From: an uncultured SAR86 cluster bacterium
GTDB lineage: Bacteria; Pseudomonadota; Gammaproteobacteria; Magnimaribacterales; AG-339-G14
Direction of reading: 5' to 3'
Length of the DNA: 64,000 nucleotides
NCBI GenBank assembly: GCA_902589965.1
Contig: CACIUX010000004.1
Location: 1 to 64,000 of the forward strand
Shown here: piece by piece, positions 1 through 10,207 of the stretch
How positions within the stretch are numbered: the stretch's first letter is position 1
How the letters are laid out: every line of letters starts with the position of its first letter
The notes under the pieces: model-generated
What the model was told of the DNA's origin: nothing
Database searches by the model: none
What the model saw: the letters and a program-made list of their open reading frames with translations, nothing else
Translations under genes and position numbers: made by a program

Positions 1-3000
1 TTTATTTTGAATCTTTTGTAGTTACTGATCCAGGAATGACAGAGCTTGAAAGCTCTCAGATTTTAGATGAAGAAGAGTATTACGAGGCACTTGAAAATTA
101 TGGTGAAGAATTCAGAGCAGGAATGGGAGCAGAAGCAGTTAAGACACTGCTAATGGAGATGGATTTAGAAGAGGAAATTGCTTTAATTGAACAACAAATG
201 ACAGAAACTAAGTCCGAAGCAAAAATAAAAAAACTTTCTAAAAGGATGAAAATCATAAAATCATTCAGTAATTCTTCCAATAAGCCTGAATGGATGATCC
301 TCGATGTCTTGCCTGTATTGCCTCCAGACTTGAGACCTTTGGTTCCTCTTGAGGGAGGAAGATTTGCTACTTCAGATCTCAACGACTTATACAGAAGAGT
401 GATAAACAGAAACAATAGGCTTAAAAGACTAATGGAACTCAATGCTCCTGAAATTATCGTTAGAAATGAAAAAAGAATGCTCCAAGAATCAGTTGACGCT
501 CTTTTAGATAATGGAAGAAGAGGAAGAGCTATAACTGGTTCGAACAAAAGACCTCTCAAATCTTTAGCTGACATGATAAAAGGTAAGCAGGGAAGATTTA
601 GACAAAACCTTTTAGGAAAAAGGGTTGATTACTCTGGCCGTTCAGTGATCGTGGTCGGACCTACTTTAAAATTGCATCAATGTGGTCTACCTAAAAAAAT
701 GGCTCTTGAACTTTTCAAACCATTTGTCTTTGGGAAGCTTCAAAATCTTGAGCTAGCAACTACCATCAAAGGTGCAAAAAGGATGGTTGAGAGAGAAGAG
801 CCTGTTGTTTGGGATATTTTAGCCGACGTTATAAAGGAACATCCTATTCTCTTAAATAGAGCTCCAACACTCCATAGATTGGGAATCCAAGCTTTTGAAC
901 CATTACTTATTGAGGGTAAAGCCATCCAATTACATCCTCTAGTTTGTAAAGCTTACAACGCAGATTTCGATGGGGATCAAATGGCTGTTCACGTTCCGCT
1001 AACTTTAGAAGCTCAACTTGAATGCCGTGCCTTGCTTATGGCGAGTAACAATATTCTTTCACCTTCAAATGGTAGGCCAATCATAGATCCGTCCCAAGAT
1101 GTTGTGTTAGGTATTTACTACATGACAAGAGAAAAAATTAATGCAAAAGGTGAGGGATCTATATTTGCAGACGTTAAAGAAGTATCCAGAGCTTTTGAAA
1201 CAGATGCAGTTGAACTTCAAGCAAAAGTTAAAGTAAGGATCAAGGATAAAGAAGGCCAAACTGAACTTAAAGATACTACAGTTGGAAGAGCATTACTTTA
1301 TCAAATCTCCCCAGATGGATTAACTTTTGAACATTTTAATAAGACCTTAACCAGCAAAGGCATTTCCGATCTGATAAACACTTGCTACAGAGATTGCGGT
1401 TTGAAAGATACTGTAATTTTTGCAGATCAACTCATGTATCAAGGTTATGAATACTCAACTAAATCTGGCTCTTCAATTTGTGTTGATGATTGTTTAATCC
1501 CGGAGGATAAGGCCGAAATCATTGAAAAATCTGAACAAGAGGTAAAAGATATCGAGGCTCAATACTCATCTGGTTTAGTGACTCAAGGTGAAAAATACAA
1601 TAAGGTCATTGATATTTGGTCCCGTGCTAATGAAAAAGTAGCAAACTCTTTAATGGATACTATCTCAAAAGAAAAAGTTACAAATAAAGACGGAGAACAG
1701 GTTGATCAAGATTCCTTTAACTCTGTTTATATGTACCTGGATTCTGGTGCAAGAAGTTCGCCCGCACAAGTAAGACAGCTTGCAGGAATGAGAGGTCTTA
1801 TGGCCAAGCCAGACGGTTCAATTATTGAAACTCCTATAACTGCGAATTTCAGGGAAGGATTGACAGTATTGCAATATTTCACCTCTACTCATGGAGCAAG
1901 AAAAGGACTGGCAGATACCGCTCTGAAAACTGCTAATTCTGGTTACTTAACTAGAAGATTAGTTGATGTGGCACAAGATTTAGTGGTTAGAGAAGTTGAT
2001 TGTGAAACTAAAAAAGGTATTGAAATTAAATCAATTATCGAAGGAGGTGAAACTGTACTTGAGCTTAAAGATAGAGTTTTAGGTAGAGTCACAGCAAAAG
2101 AAGTTTCTTCAGCAGACGGAGCATTTAAGTTGGCTGCAAATACTGTTATCGATGAGGCTATTGCACAAGAATTAGGAAATCATTCTATCGATTCAATTTT
2201 TGTCAGATCTCCCATAACTTGCGAAACAGCATACGGAATATGCTCCATGTGTTATGGAAGAGACTTGGGAAGAGGGAATCTTGTTGACCCTGGAGAAGCT
2301 GTAGGAATTGTAGCTGCTCAATCAATAGGTGAGCCGGGCACACAACTAACAATGAGAACTTTCCACATTGGAGGTGCTGCCTCGAGGTCTTCTGAAGAAG
2401 ATAAAGTTCAAACTAAGTACGACGGTAGTGTCAAATACACAAATCTTAATTCACTTGTAAATAGAGAAAAGAAAAATGTATGTATATCAAGATCAGCTGA
2501 GATTTCGGTATCGGATGAAAATGGCCAGGAAAAAGAAAGATACAAGGTTCCTTATGGAGCCATTATTTCTGTTAACGATGGAGATCAAGCTAAGGCAGGA
2601 GACATTATTGCATCTTGGGATCCACATACGAGACCTATAATTTCTGAAGTTGAAGGTAAAGTTAAATTATCCGATATGGAAGAAGGCATCACAGTCAAGA
2701 CAATACAGGATGATTTAACTGGATTGAGTAGCACTCAAGTTTTGGATGTTTCTGAAAGATCTTCATCAGGTAAAGAGCTTAGTCCATCTGTAAGCATTAT
2801 GGATGAAAAAGGAAAAGAAGTTACTTTACCTGGAGGCAAGCACGCTGCTGTATATTCTCTCGAAGGTAACTCTATTCTTGGTTTGACAAATAACTCAAAA
2901 ATAAAAGTTGGTGATGTTATTGCTCGTATTCCTAAAGAATCATCTAAAACTAGAGATATAACTGGTGGTTTACCAAGAGTTGCAGATTTATTTGAAGCCA

Positions 3001-3737
3001 GAAAACCTAAAGAGGAAGCAATTCTAGCCGATATGTCTGGTGTGGTTTCTTGGGGCAAGGAAACTAAAGGAAAAAGAAGATTAGTCATAACAAAAATGGA
3101 TGGCAAGGAGGAAGTAACTTCAGAGACGCTTATTCCCAAAACAAGAAATATTAATGTTTTCGAAGGAGAGATGGTTAGCAAAGGAGATGTAGTAAGCGAT
3201 GGACCTTTAAGCCCTCACGATATTCTTGCCCTAAAAGGAGTTGAAGAGCTCACCGATTATGTTGTGAATGAGATACAGGATGTTTATAGACTCCAAGGAG
3301 TTGAGATATCTGATAAACACATAGAAGTGATTTTGAGACAAATGCTAAGAAAAGTTGAAATCACTGATCCCGGCGATTCTGACTTTATTTTAGGTGAACA
3401 AGCCGAACTATCGGCAGTTGCTGAAAAAAATAAAACTCTTTCTGAAGATGGAAAAGCTTTAATTGAATTTGACAGAATTCTTCTTGGAATTACTAAGGCT
3501 TCATTAGCTACTGACTCATTCGTATCAGCTGCATCTTTCCAAGAAACAACAAGAGTTCTTACAGAAGCGGCTGTGACTGGCAAAATTGATAAGCTTAGAG
3601 GACTCAAGGAAAATGTAATTATTGGTAAATTGATTCCTGCTGGCACTGGTTTCTATGCTGAAAAAGATGAAATTGAGTCTAATTTGGAAATGGAGCTAGC
3701 TGAAGCTATGGAAGGAACAGAGATCTCTGAGGAATAA
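1..3737 (+). CDS. rpoC: DNA-directed RNA polymerase subunit beta' (5'-truncated by window edge)
   Basis: This is the catalytic large subunit of RNA polymerase. The reading frame is already open at base 3 (YFESFVV precedes the first methionine at 36), so the start and the N-terminal zinc site lie outside the window, roughly 150 residues by comparison with the E. coli protein. The Mg-binding NADFDGD motif is encoded at 957-977. The second zinc site is visible as the VDCETKK cysteine plus the [11 protein letters not shown] cluster at about 2218-2259. The C-terminal part runs full length to an acidic tail. It is followed by rpsL after 51 bases, the usual rpoBC-str arrangement. Identity is certain. 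Confidence 0.99.
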   Translation, partial: YFESFVVTDPGMTELESSQILDEEEYYEALENYGEEFRAGMGAEAVKTLLMEMDLEEEIALIEQQMTETKSEAKIKKLSKRMKIIKSFSNSSNKPEWMILDVLPVLPPDLRPLVPLEGGRFATSDLNDLYRRVINRNNRLKRLMELNAPEIIVRNEKRMLQESVDALLDNGRRGRAITGSNKRPLKSLADMIKGKQGRFRQNLLGKRVDYSGRSVIVVGPTLKLHQCGLPKKMALELFKPFVFGKLQNLELATTIKGAKRMVEREEPVVWDILADVIKEHPILLNRAPTLHRLGIQAFEPLLIEGKAIQLHPLVCKAYNADFDGDQMAVHVPLTLEAQLECRALLMASNNILSPSNGRPIIDPSQDVVLGIYYMTREKINAKGEGSIFADVKEVSRAFETDAVELQAKVKVRIKDKEGQTELKDTTVGRALLYQISPDGLTFEHFNKTLTSKGISDLINTCYRDCGLKDTVIFADQLMYQGYEYSTKSGSSICVDDCLIPEDKAEIIEKSEQEVKDIEAQYSSGLVTQGEKYNKVIDIWSRANEKVANSLMDTISKEKVTNKDGEQVDQDSFNSVYMYLDSGARSSPAQVRQLAGMRGLMAKPDGSIIETPITANFREGLTVLQYFTSTHGARKGLADTALKTANSGYLTRRLVDVAQDLVVREVDCETKKGIEIKSIIEGGETVLELKDRVLGRVTAKEVSSADGAFKLAANTVIDEAIAQELGNHSIDSIFVRSPITCETAYGICSMCYGRDLGRGNLVDPGEAVGIVAAQSIGEPGTQLTMRTFHIGGAASRSSEEDKVQTKYDGSVKYTNLNSLVNREKKNVCISRSAEISVSDENGQEKERYKVPYGAIISVNDGDQAKAGDIIASWDPHTRPIISEVEGKVKLSDMEEGITVKTIQDDLTGLSSTQVLDVSERSSSGKELSPSVSIMDEKGKEVTLPGGKHAAVYSLEGNSILGLTNNSKIKVGDVIARIPKESSKTRDITGGLPRVADLFEARKPKEEAILADMSGVVSWGKETKGKRRLVITKMDGKEEVTSETLIPKTRNINVFEGEMVSKGDVVSDGPLSPHDILALKGVEELTDYVVNEIQDVYRLQGVEISDKHIEVILRQMLRKVEITDPGDSDFILGEQAELSAVAEKNKTLSEDGKALIEFDRILLGITKASLATDSFVSAASFQETTRVLTEAAVTGKIDKLRGLKENVIIGKLIPAGTGFYAEKDEIESNLEMELAEAMEGTEISEE

Positions 3738-3748
3738 TTAAATAATGT

Positions 3749-3777
3749 TTGACCTAGACTATCTTCATATCTAAAAT
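3749..3777 (+). promoter_or_regulatory. Candidate sigma70 promoter of the str operon (rpsL-rpsG-fusA)
   Basis: A -35 element TTGACC (3749-3754) and a -10 element TAAAAT (3772-3777) are separated by exactly 17 bases. The expected transcription start is near 3784, only about five bases before the rpsL ATG at 3789. If this promoter is used, the message is almost leaderless. The assignment rests on pattern only. Confidence 0.55.
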
Positions 3778-3788
3778 CGCACACCAAA

Positions 3789-4160
3789 ATGGCTACTGTT
3801 AATCAACTTATAAAAAAACCGAGAAAGAGCAAATCTGCAAAGTCGGATGTTCCAGCTTTAAACAGATGTCCACAAAGAAGAGGTGTCTGCACTCGTGTTT
3901 ATACTACGACTCCAAAGAAGCCTAATTCGGCTCTAAGAAAAGTTTGTAAAGTCAGATTGACATCAGGTTACGAAGTTATTTCCTACATTGGTGGAGAAGG
4001 TCACAACTTACAAGAGCACTCTGTTGTTCTTCTAAGAGGCGGAAGAGTAAAAGACCTCCCTGGCGTTAGATACCATACCGTTAGAGGTACTCTTGATACT
4101 TCGGGAGTTGATGACAGAAAGCAAAGAAGATCTAAATACGGATCCAAAAAACCTAAATAA
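3789..4160 (+). CDS. rpsL: 30S ribosomal protein S12
   Basis: S12 is the decoding-centre protein of the small subunit. The product is 123 residues, the normal length. The [10 protein letters not shown] segment carries lysine at position 43, the wild-type residue at the classic streptomycin-resistance site, and the KDLPGVRYH segment, the second such site, is also intact. The start is the ATG at 3789, preceded by CACCAAA with no Shine-Dalgarno sequence and sitting right after a good promoter match. It is the first gene of the str operon, with rpsG nine bases downstream. Confidence 0.99.
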   Translation: MATVNQLIKKPRKSKSAKSDVPALNRCPQRRGVCTRVYTTTPKKPNSALRKVCKVRLTSGYEVISYIGGEGHNLQEHSVVLLRGGRVKDLPGVRYHTVRGTLDTSGVDDRKQRRSKYGSKKPK

Positions 4161-4169
4161 TTCAAAAAT

Positions 4170-4640
4170 ATGCCAAGAAAAGGTCCAGTTCCTAAAAGAG
4201 ACATACTTGCTGATCCAAAATTTAACAGCATTAAAGTTGCAAAGTTTATTAATCAGATTATGCAACGCGGAAAAAAAAGTGTTGCTGAGAAAATAATGTA
4301 CTCTGCTTTAGATCAAATCTCTGCAAAATCTAAACAAGATCCTTTAAAAGTATTTGATGATGCTTTAGACCAAGTCGCACCTCAAGTTGAAGTTAAATCC
4401 AGAAGAGTAGGTGGGGCAACCTATCAAGTTCCAATTGAAGTAAAGTCTTCTAGAAAAATGGCTCTTGCAATGAGATGGTTAGTAACCAGTGCGAAAAAAA
4501 GATCAGAAAAGAAAATGGCTGACAAGTTAGCTAACGAATTACTAGACGCGTCAGACGGCAGGGGAGAAGCAGTCAAAAAGAGACAAGATACCCACAAAAT
4601 GGCTGATGCAAACAAGGCATTTTCACATTTCAGATTTTAA
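4170..4640 (+). CDS. rpsG: 30S ribosomal protein S7
   Basis: S7 nucleates assembly of the 3' domain of 16S rRNA and, in E. coli, represses the str operon. The 156-residue product starts [12 protein letters not shown] and contains the conserved [11 protein letters not shown] segment in the middle and a basic C-terminus ending AFSHFRF. The upstream bases AATTCAAAAAT contain no Shine-Dalgarno motif, so initiation may depend on coupling with rpsL or on A/U richness. It lies between rpsL and fusA as expected. Confidence 0.99.
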   Translation: MPRKGPVPKRDILADPKFNSIKVAKFINQIMQRGKKSVAEKIMYSALDQISAKSKQDPLKVFDDALDQVAPQVEVKSRRVGGATYQVPIEVKSSRKMALAMRWLVTSAKKRSEKKMADKLANELLDASDGRGEAVKKRQDTHKMADANKAFSHFRF

Positions 4641-4661
4641 TAAGATAAATACTATTTAAAT

Positions 4662-6779
4662 ATGAGCGGCAGAAAAGTTCCACTTAAACTCTATAGAAAT
4701 ATAGGTATTTGCGCCCACGTAGATGCAGGAAAAACAACCACTACAGAAAGGGTTTTATATTACACAGGCATCTCTCACAAAATTGGAGAAGTCCATGATG
4801 GTGCTGCGACTATGGATTGGATGGAACAGGAGCAAGAAAGAGGTATTACCATAACATCAGCTGCTACAACTTGTTTCTGGAAGGGAATGAAACAACAATT
4901 TGATGAACATCGTGTCAATATTATTGATACACCTGGTCACGTAGATTTTACTATTGAAGTTGAAAGATCTTTGAGAGTGCTGGATGGAGCAGTTGTTGTT
5001 TTCTGCGGCAGCTCAGGAGTTGAACCCCAGTCTGAAACAGTTTGGAGACAAGCAAATCGTTATAAGGTTCCTAGAATTGCTTTCATTAACAAAATGGATA
5101 GAGCTGGAGCAAACTTTCTTAATGTTGTTCAGCAAATGAAAGATAGATTAGGCGCCTCACCAGTTCCTATTAACCTTCCAATCGGTGCTGAAGATGACTT
5201 TGAAGGAATGGTTGATTTAATTTCAATGAAAGCTCTCTATTTTGACCTTGATGATATGGGAAAATCCTACAGGGAAGAGGATATTCCTGAATCGATGTTA
5301 GCTGAGTGTGAAGATTACAGAGAGAAGATGCTTGAATCTGCCGCTGAGGCTTCGGAAGATTTAATGGATAAGTACCTCGAAAATGGAGATCTTACTGAAG
5401 AAGAAATCATCTCAGGGCTTAGACAAAGAACCTTATCTAATGAAATAGTTTTATGTCTGTGTGGTTCAGCATTTAAAAACAAAGGAGTTCAGTGCGTACT
5501 AGACGCGGTAATTAATTATCTGCCATCTCCTGATGAGGTTGAAGCTATTAAAGGTGTTTTGGAGGACGAAGAAACTGAAGATCAGAGATCTTCTAGCGAC
5601 GAGGAGCCATTCTCAGCTCTTGCTTTCAAGATTGCTACAGATCCATTTGTAGGAACCTTAACCTTTATAAGAGTTTATTCGGGTGTTTTATCATCTGGAG
5701 ATTCCGTTTATTCACCATCTAGAAGATCTAAAGAAAGAATCGGCAGGATGTTGCAGATGCACGCTAACAACAGAACAGAAATATCTGAAGTAAGGGCAGG
5801 TGACATATGTGCAGTCATAGGTCTGAAGGACGTCAGTACAGGAGAAACTCTTTGCGATAGAGATAAGGCTATCATCTTGGAGAAGATGACATTCCCAGAG
5901 CCAGTGATTTCAGTTGCCGTTGAACCAAAAACTAAAACAGATCAGGAAAAAATGTCTACCGCCTTAGGAAGGCTAGCTCAAGAGGATCCATCTTTTAGAG
6001 TGAATAGTGATGAAGAATCGGGTCAAACGATAATATCCGGCATGGGAGAGCTTCACTTAGACGTAATCGTTGACAGAATGAAACGAGAGTTTGATGTTGA
6101 AGCTAATATTGGTAAGCCTCAGGTAGCTTACAGAGAAACAATTAGGCAAATGGTTGAGTCTGAAGGAAAGTTTGTAAGACAATCGGGTGGTAAAGGGCAA
6201 TACGGACACGTTTGGATAAAAATTGAACCCTTAGTTCAAGAAGAGACAGAAGAAGAAGATAAAGATATCTATGAATTTGTTAATTCTATAGTTGGTGGAA
6301 CCATTCCAAGAGAATTCATTCCAGCTGTAGACAAGGGCGTCCAAGAGCAAATGGAAGCCGGTGTAATTGCTGGTTATCCTTTAATCGATGTAAAAGTAAC
6401 ACTCTATGATGGTTCTTTCCATGATGTAGATTCAAGCGAGATAGCTTTTAAAGTTGCTGCTTCACAGGCTCTAAAAGATGGAGCTATGAGAGCTAAGCCG
6501 GTCTTACTTGAACCGATTATGAAGTTAGAAGTTGTGACTCCAGAAGAGTACATGGGAGATGTCGTTGGAGATTTAAATAGAAGAAGAGGAATTGTCCAAG
6601 GAATGAATGATATACCATCTGGCAAGGCTCTCAATGGAGAAGTTCCACTTGCTGAAATGTTTGGCTATGCAACTGATTTAAGATCTGCAACCCAAGGTAG
6701 AGCAACGTTCACTATGGAGCCTCTAAAGTACGCTGAAGTCCCCAATAACGTAGCAGAATCCATCATAAATAAAAGCTAA
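4662..6779 (+). CDS. fusA: Elongation factor G
   Basis: This translational GTPase drives translocation and, with the recycling factor Frr, ribosome recycling. The product is 705 residues. The GTPase motifs are [10 protein letters not shown] (about 18-27), DTPGHVD (about 89-95) and NKMD (about 143-146). Domains II to V follow, including the GKGQYGHV region of domain IV. The start at 4662 lacks a Shine-Dalgarno sequence. In many relatives tufA comes next; here it is absent and the S10 promoter follows directly. Confidence 0.99.
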   Translation: MSGRKVPLKLYRNIGICAHVDAGKTTTTERVLYYTGISHKIGEVHDGAATMDWMEQEQERGITITSAATTCFWKGMKQQFDEHRVNIIDTPGHVDFTIEVERSLRVLDGAVVVFCGSSGVEPQSETVWRQANRYKVPRIAFINKMDRAGANFLNVVQQMKDRLGASPVPINLPIGAEDDFEGMVDLISMKALYFDLDDMGKSYREEDIPESMLAECEDYREKMLESAAEASEDLMDKYLENGDLTEEEIISGLRQRTLSNEIVLCLCGSAFKNKGVQCVLDAVINYLPSPDEVEAIKGVLEDEETEDQRSSSDEEPFSALAFKIATDPFVGTLTFIRVYSGVLSSGDSVYSPSRRSKERIGRMLQMHANNRTEISEVRAGDICAVIGLKDVSTGETLCDRDKAIILEKMTFPEPVISVAVEPKTKTDQEKMSTALGRLAQEDPSFRVNSDEESGQTIISGMGELHLDVIVDRMKREFDVEANIGKPQVAYRETIRQMVESEGKFVRQSGGKGQYGHVWIKIEPLVQEETEEEDKDIYEFVNSIVGGTIPREFIPAVDKGVQEQMEAGVIAGYPLIDVKVTLYDGSFHDVDSSEIAFKVAASQALKDGAMRAKPVLLEPIMKLEVVTPEEYMGDVVGDLNRRRGIVQGMNDIPSGKALNGEVPLAEMFGYATDLRSATQGRATFTMEPLKYAEVPNNVAESIINKS

Positions 6780-6787
6780 TACGCTTG

Positions 6788-6816
6788 TTGACATCGCATC
6801 GATGTCCCAATAGAAT
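6788..6816 (+). promoter_or_regulatory. Strong candidate sigma70 promoter of the S10 operon, containing a palindrome
   Basis: A consensus -35 TTGACA (6788-6793) is followed after exactly 17 bases by TAGAAT (6811-6816). The predicted start is near 6823, giving an 80-base leader before rpsJ. A perfect inverted repeat, GACATCG-CAT-CGATGTC (6790-6806), overlaps the -35 and fills most of the spacer. That repeat has no following T-tract, so it does not look like an intrinsic terminator for fusA; it could be an operator. Confidence 0.65.
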
Positions 6817-6840
6817 TGCCGCTCGTCCGTGAGATGGATG

Positions 6841-6864
6841 GATCGATTTACGGATAAATCGATT
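6841..6864 (+). promoter_or_regulatory. Hairpin in the S10 operon leader
   Basis: ATCGATTTA (6842-6850) and TAAATCGAT (6855-6863) form a perfect nine-pair stem with a CGGA tetraloop, extendable by a G-U pair. It lies inside the leader predicted from the promoter just upstream. In E. coli the S10 leader is the target of L4 autogenous control; whether this shorter hairpin plays that part is inference. Confidence 0.5.
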
Positions 6865-6902
6865 AGTTCTTTAACAGATATTTATTACTTTTGGAGGTTG
6901 GT

Positions 6903-7226
6903 TTGCAAGACCAGAATATTAGAATTCGGCTCAAAGCTTTTGACAATAAATTAATTGATAAATCGGCAAGAGAAATTGTTGATACTGTTAAAAGAACTGG
7001 CGCGGTTGTTAAAGGACCAATACCAATGCCTGTCAAAAAAAGTCGCACTACTGTATTAATCTCGCCCCATAAGGATAAAGATGCAAGAGATCAATATGAA
7101 ATTAGAACCTATAAAAGAGTGATGGATATCATCAAGCCCACTGAAAAAACTGTCGATGCTTTAATGAAGCTTGATCTTTCCGCTGGGGTTGACGTTCAAA
7201 TCTCACTAGATGAGTTAAGTAAATAA
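6903..7226 (+). CDS. rpsJ: 30S ribosomal protein S10
   Basis: S10 is a small-subunit head protein and also the transcription factor NusE. I place the start at the TTG at 6903, giving [10 protein letters not shown], which aligns with the MQNQRIRIRL start of the E. coli protein. A GGAGG Shine-Dalgarno at 6893-6897 is five bases upstream and would fall inside the coding region if the earlier TTG at 6891 were used. The product is 107 residues. It is the first gene of the S10 operon, one base before rplC. Confidence 0.97.
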   Translation: MQDQNIRIRLKAFDNKLIDKSAREIVDTVKRTGAVVKGPIPMPVKKSRTTVLISPHKDKDARDQYEIRTYKRVMDIIKPTEKTVDALMKLDLSAGVDVQISLDELSK

Positions 7227-7227
7227 G

Positions 7228-7863
7228 ATGATTGGTTTGATAGGCATAAAAGAAGGCATGTCCCGGGTTTTCACAGAAGATGGAAATTCCGTGCCTGTTA
7301 CTGTGGTAAAAATCGACTCCAATGTTGTGACCCAAATAAAGGAAATTGATTCAGAAGGTTACTCATCAATACAAATATCTACCGGAACCAAAAAAGAAAA
7401 ACATCTCACAAAACCCGAAAAAGCCCATCTCAATAAATCAAACATTCCCTCAGCAAAAACAATTAAAGAATTTCGAATCCAAGAATCAGACTTGGAAAAT
7501 ATTGAACTTGGTCAATCATTGGAATTAAACATGTTTGAAGAAGGTCAGATTATAGACGTTACCGGTACAACCAAAGGCAAAGGCTTTGCTGGCACGGTCA
7601 AACGTTGGAATTTTGCAACACAAGATGCAACACACGGAAATTCTTTAGCGCACAGGAAACCTGGATCTATTGGTCAATGTCAAACTCCTGGAAGAGTTTG
7701 GAAAGGAAAAAAGATGGCAGGTCATCTAGGAAACACCCGTCAAACAACACAGAATTTACAAATACAAAAAATAGATGCAGAAAATAATCTTATATTAGTA
7801 AAAGGCGCTTTACCTGGATCTAAAGGTTCGCCAGTAATCATAAAGTCAGCAATTAAAAACTAA
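7228..7863 (+). CDS. rplC: 50S ribosomal protein L3
   Basis: L3 is an early-assembly protein whose extension reaches the peptidyl transferase centre. The product is 211 residues with the typical MIGLIGIKEGMSRVF start and the HGNSLAHRKPGSIGQ segment, followed by GKKMAGHLGN. That loop contains the glutamine methylated by PrmB in E. coli. The start is one base after the rpsJ stop, so the two are probably translationally coupled. Confidence 0.99.
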   Translation: MIGLIGIKEGMSRVFTEDGNSVPVTVVKIDSNVVTQIKEIDSEGYSSIQISTGTKKEKHLTKPEKAHLNKSNIPSAKTIKEFRIQESDLENIELGQSLELNMFEEGQIIDVTGTTKGKGFAGTVKRWNFATQDATHGNSLAHRKPGSIGQCQTPGRVWKGKKMAGHLGNTRQTTQNLQIQKIDAENNLILVKGALPGSKGSPVIIKSAIKN

Positions 7864-7868
7864 TAACC

Positions 7869-8474
7869 ATGCAGCTAACTTATTACAAAGAAAAAACATC
7901 AGCAGATTTACCTGAGACTATATTTGAACAAGATTTTAATGAGGATCTTGTTCATCAATTAGTTAATACTGTAATTTCAAATAATCATAGCGGCACTAAA
8001 GCTCAGAAAAATAGATCTGATGTCAGCGGAGGTGGAAAAAAACCTTGGAGACAAAAGGGAACCGGTAGAGCAAGAGCTGGAACAACTCGTGGACCGATTT
8101 GGAGATCAGGCGGTGTTACATTTGCTGCTAGACCCCAACTTACAAAGAAAAAAATAAACAAAAAGATGTTCAAAAATGGGATTAAATCAATCCTTTCCAA
8201 ATTAGCCAAAGAAGAAAGAATTATCATGGTAAAAGATTTTTCTTTAGATGAACCAAAAACAAAAAAACTTTTAGAATTAATCTCTCCATTTGAGACTTCT
8301 TCTATGACAATAATTTTAGATGAGATTTCTGAAAATCTTCATTTAGCTTCTAGGAATTTAAAAAATATAGATATCACTACAGCTGATCAAATCAATCCAG
8401 TAGATTTAATTTCACATGAAAAAATCCTACTCACAGATAAATCTTTAAAAAAAATTATTGGGGCATATTCATGA
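7869..8474 (+). CDS. rplD: 50S ribosomal protein L4
   Basis: L4 binds 23S rRNA, lines the exit tunnel and, in enterobacteria, is the autogenous repressor of the S10 operon. The product is 201 residues. The conserved basic tunnel loop is seen as KKPWRQKGTGRARAGTTR at about 56-73. No clear Shine-Dalgarno precedes the ATG. It overlaps rplW by four bases (ATGA). Confidence 0.99.
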   Translation: MQLTYYKEKTSADLPETIFEQDFNEDLVHQLVNTVISNNHSGTKAQKNRSDVSGGGKKPWRQKGTGRARAGTTRGPIWRSGGVTFAARPQLTKKKINKKMFKNGIKSILSKLAKEERIIMVKDFSLDEPKTKKLLELISPFETSSMTIILDEISENLHLASRNLKNIDITTADQINPVDLISHEKILLTDKSLKKIIGAYS

Positions 8475-8767
8475 GTCAATTACACCCCTTAAAAGTATTA
8501 AATTCATCTCATCTTTCTGAGAAAGCTTCTTTAGCTATTCAAAATGCAAATAGTTACGTTTTTAAAGTTTCTTCTTCTGCTAACAAGCTTCAAGTAAAAA
8601 AAGCAATAGAATCTTTATATAAAGTTGAAGTTGAAAAAGTAAATATTCTGAATGTCAAAGGCAAAACAAAAAGAACACTGAAGAATAAAATTAGAAAAAA
8701 AAGTGATTGGAAGAAAGCTTATGTATTTCTTAAGGAAGGCAATCAAATAGATTTATCAATTGAATAA
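8471..8767 (+). CDS. rplW: 50S ribosomal protein L23
   Basis: L23 sits at the tunnel exit and docks trigger factor and SRP. The 98-residue product has the usual pattern: an HLSEKAS segment near residue 17, [17 protein letters not shown] in the middle, then the basic [23 protein letters not shown] loop region and a C-terminal strand. Its ATG lies inside the rplD stop (ATGA overlap), so it is coupled to rplD. It is two bases upstream of rplB. Confidence 0.98.
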   Translation: MSQLHPLKVLNSSHLSEKASLAIQNANSYVFKVSSSANKLQVKKAIESLYKVEVEKVNILNVKGKTKRTLKNKIRKKSDWKKAYVFLKEGNQIDLSIE

Positions 8768-8769
8768 TA

Positions 8770-9594
8770 ATGACTGTAGTTAGAGCAAAACCAACATCTG
8801 CGGGAAGAAGATTTAGAAGCTTCCAAGTAGATCAGAATATTCATAAAGGTAAACCTCACGCACCATTATTGGCTACAAAAAGTAAAAATGGTGGAAGAAA
8901 CAATAGGGGAAGAATAACCGTAAGACATCAAGGCGGTGGACATAAACAACATTATAGAATCATTGACTTTAAAAGAACAAAAGATGGGATACCCGCAACT
9001 GTAGAAAGAATTGAATACGATCCTAATAGATCAGCTCATATAGCTTTATTGTTATATTCAGATGGTGAACGAAGATACATTATTGCTCCCTACGGCCTCA
9101 AACAAGGTGATACGGTACAATCTGGTAACGACTCTCCAATCAAAGTAGGGAATGCTCTTGATCTTAATTCTATCCCTGTAGGTTCTACTATTCATTGCGT
9201 GGAGCTCAAACCGAAAAAAGGTGCTCAAATAGCAAGAAGTGCTGGTTCCTATGTTCAATTTGTTGCAAAAGAAGGAAATACAGCAACCCTAAGAATGAAA
9301 AGCGGAGAGGTAAGAAGAGTGCCTGTCGAATGTAGGGCTGTTCTTGGAACAGTGTCTAATTCTGAGCATTCTTTAAAATCTATTGGTAAAGCAGGAGCAA
9401 AAAGATGGTTAGGAGTTAGGCCCACCGTTAGAGGTGTTGCAATGAACCCTATAGATCATCCGCATGGTGGAGGAGAAGGAAGAACTTCTGGAGGTAGGCA
9501 TCCAGTATCACCTTGGGGAGTTCCCACGAAAGGCTACAGAACAAGAAGCAACAAGAGAACAGATAAACAAATCATCAGAAGAAGGAAGAAATAG
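8770..9594 (+). CDS. rplB: 50S ribosomal protein L2
   Basis: L2 is a large-subunit protein needed for subunit association and peptidyl transfer. The product is 274 residues, normal length. The C-terminal [16 protein letters not shown] motif carries the histidine matching His229 of E. coli, and the SH3-like region [14 protein letters not shown] is intact. No Shine-Dalgarno is evident; initiation may be coupled to rplW, which stops two bases earlier. Confidence 0.99.
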   Translation: MTVVRAKPTSAGRRFRSFQVDQNIHKGKPHAPLLATKSKNGGRNNRGRITVRHQGGGHKQHYRIIDFKRTKDGIPATVERIEYDPNRSAHIALLLYSDGERRYIIAPYGLKQGDTVQSGNDSPIKVGNALDLNSIPVGSTIHCVELKPKKGAQIARSAGSYVQFVAKEGNTATLRMKSGEVRRVPVECRAVLGTVSNSEHSLKSIGKAGAKRWLGVRPTVRGVAMNPIDHPHGGGEGRTSGGRHPVSPWGVPTKGYRTRSNKRTDKQIIRRRKK

Positions 9595-9596
9595 AC

Positions 9597-9866
9597 ATGC
9601 CACGCTCAATAAAAAAAGGTCCGTTTATCGATCATCATTTGATGGATAAAGTCTCAAAAGCTGTTGAGTCCAAAGATAAGAGACCCATCAAAACATGGTC
9701 CAGAAGGTCTATGATCTCTCCAGAAATGGTCGGTTTAACAATCTCCATCCATAACGGCAGGCAACACGTACCTATATTCATTCAAGAGGACATGGTAGGG
9801 CATAAGTTAGGTGAATTTGTTCCTACTAGAACTTTTAAACAACACTCAGGCGATAGGAAAGCTTAA
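9597..9866 (+). CDS. rpsS: 30S ribosomal protein S19
   Basis: S19 is a small-subunit head protein that contacts S13 and the large subunit. The 89-residue product starts [15 protein letters not shown] and ends with [18 protein letters not shown], both diagnostic. A GGAAG Shine-Dalgarno precedes the ATG, within the 3' end of rplB. It overlaps rplV by one base (TAATG). Confidence 0.99.
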   Translation: MPRSIKKGPFIDHHLMDKVSKAVESKDKRPIKTWSRRSMISPEMVGLTISIHNGRQHVPIFIQEDMVGHKLGEFVPTRTFKQHSGDRKA

Positions 9867-10198
9867 TGACAGAAGTATCAGCAAAATTATCCAGATTTAA
9901 GTCTTCAGCTTCAAAGATAAGACTATTGGCAGATCAAATCCGCGGTAAAAAAGTTGATGAAGCATTGGATATTCTTACCTTTAGTCCAAAGTCTGGTTCT
10001 AGAAATTTAAAAAAACTTTTGGACTCAGCTATTTCTTCTGCAGAAAATAATTATGGTCTAGATATCGATACTTTGTTTGTCAGTCACATTTCCGTTGATG
10101 AAGCTTTGATTATGAAAAGAATAAGGGCAAGAGCTCGAGGTAGGGCAGATCGGATTGAAAAAAAGACATGCCATATAAACCTAAAACTAAGTAATTAA
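9866..10198 (+). CDS. rplV: 50S ribosomal protein L22
   Basis: L22 binds all domains of 23S rRNA, and its beta-hairpin lines the exit tunnel near the macrolide site. The 110-residue product has the [23 protein letters not shown]-terminal region (split here as [12 protein letters not shown] and [10 protein letters not shown]) and the [13 protein letters not shown] hairpin near residues 86-98. The start codon overlaps the rpsS stop by one base. Confidence 0.99.
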   Translation: MTEVSAKLSRFKSSASKIRLLADQIRGKKVDEALDILTFSPKSGSRNLKKLLDSAISSAENNYGLDIDTLFVSHISVDEALIMKRIRARARGRADRIEKKTCHINLKLSN

Positions 10199-10207
10199 GG
10201 AGAATAA

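Noticed and set aside
98-574. Long open frame on the minus strand inside rpoC
   Set aside because: It is antisense to a certain gene, lacks a ribosome site and shows no recognisable protein features; the same holds for the other minus-strand frames in rpoC at 740-925, 2735-3181 and 3284-3646.
4001-4296. Overlapping frames on both strands across the rpsL-rpsG junction
   Set aside because: They are shadows of two certain ribosomal protein genes and have no family resemblance.
6790-6806. Palindrome after fusA as an intrinsic terminator
   Set aside because: The stem is short with a three-base loop and no T-tract follows; its place within a near-consensus promoter explains it better.
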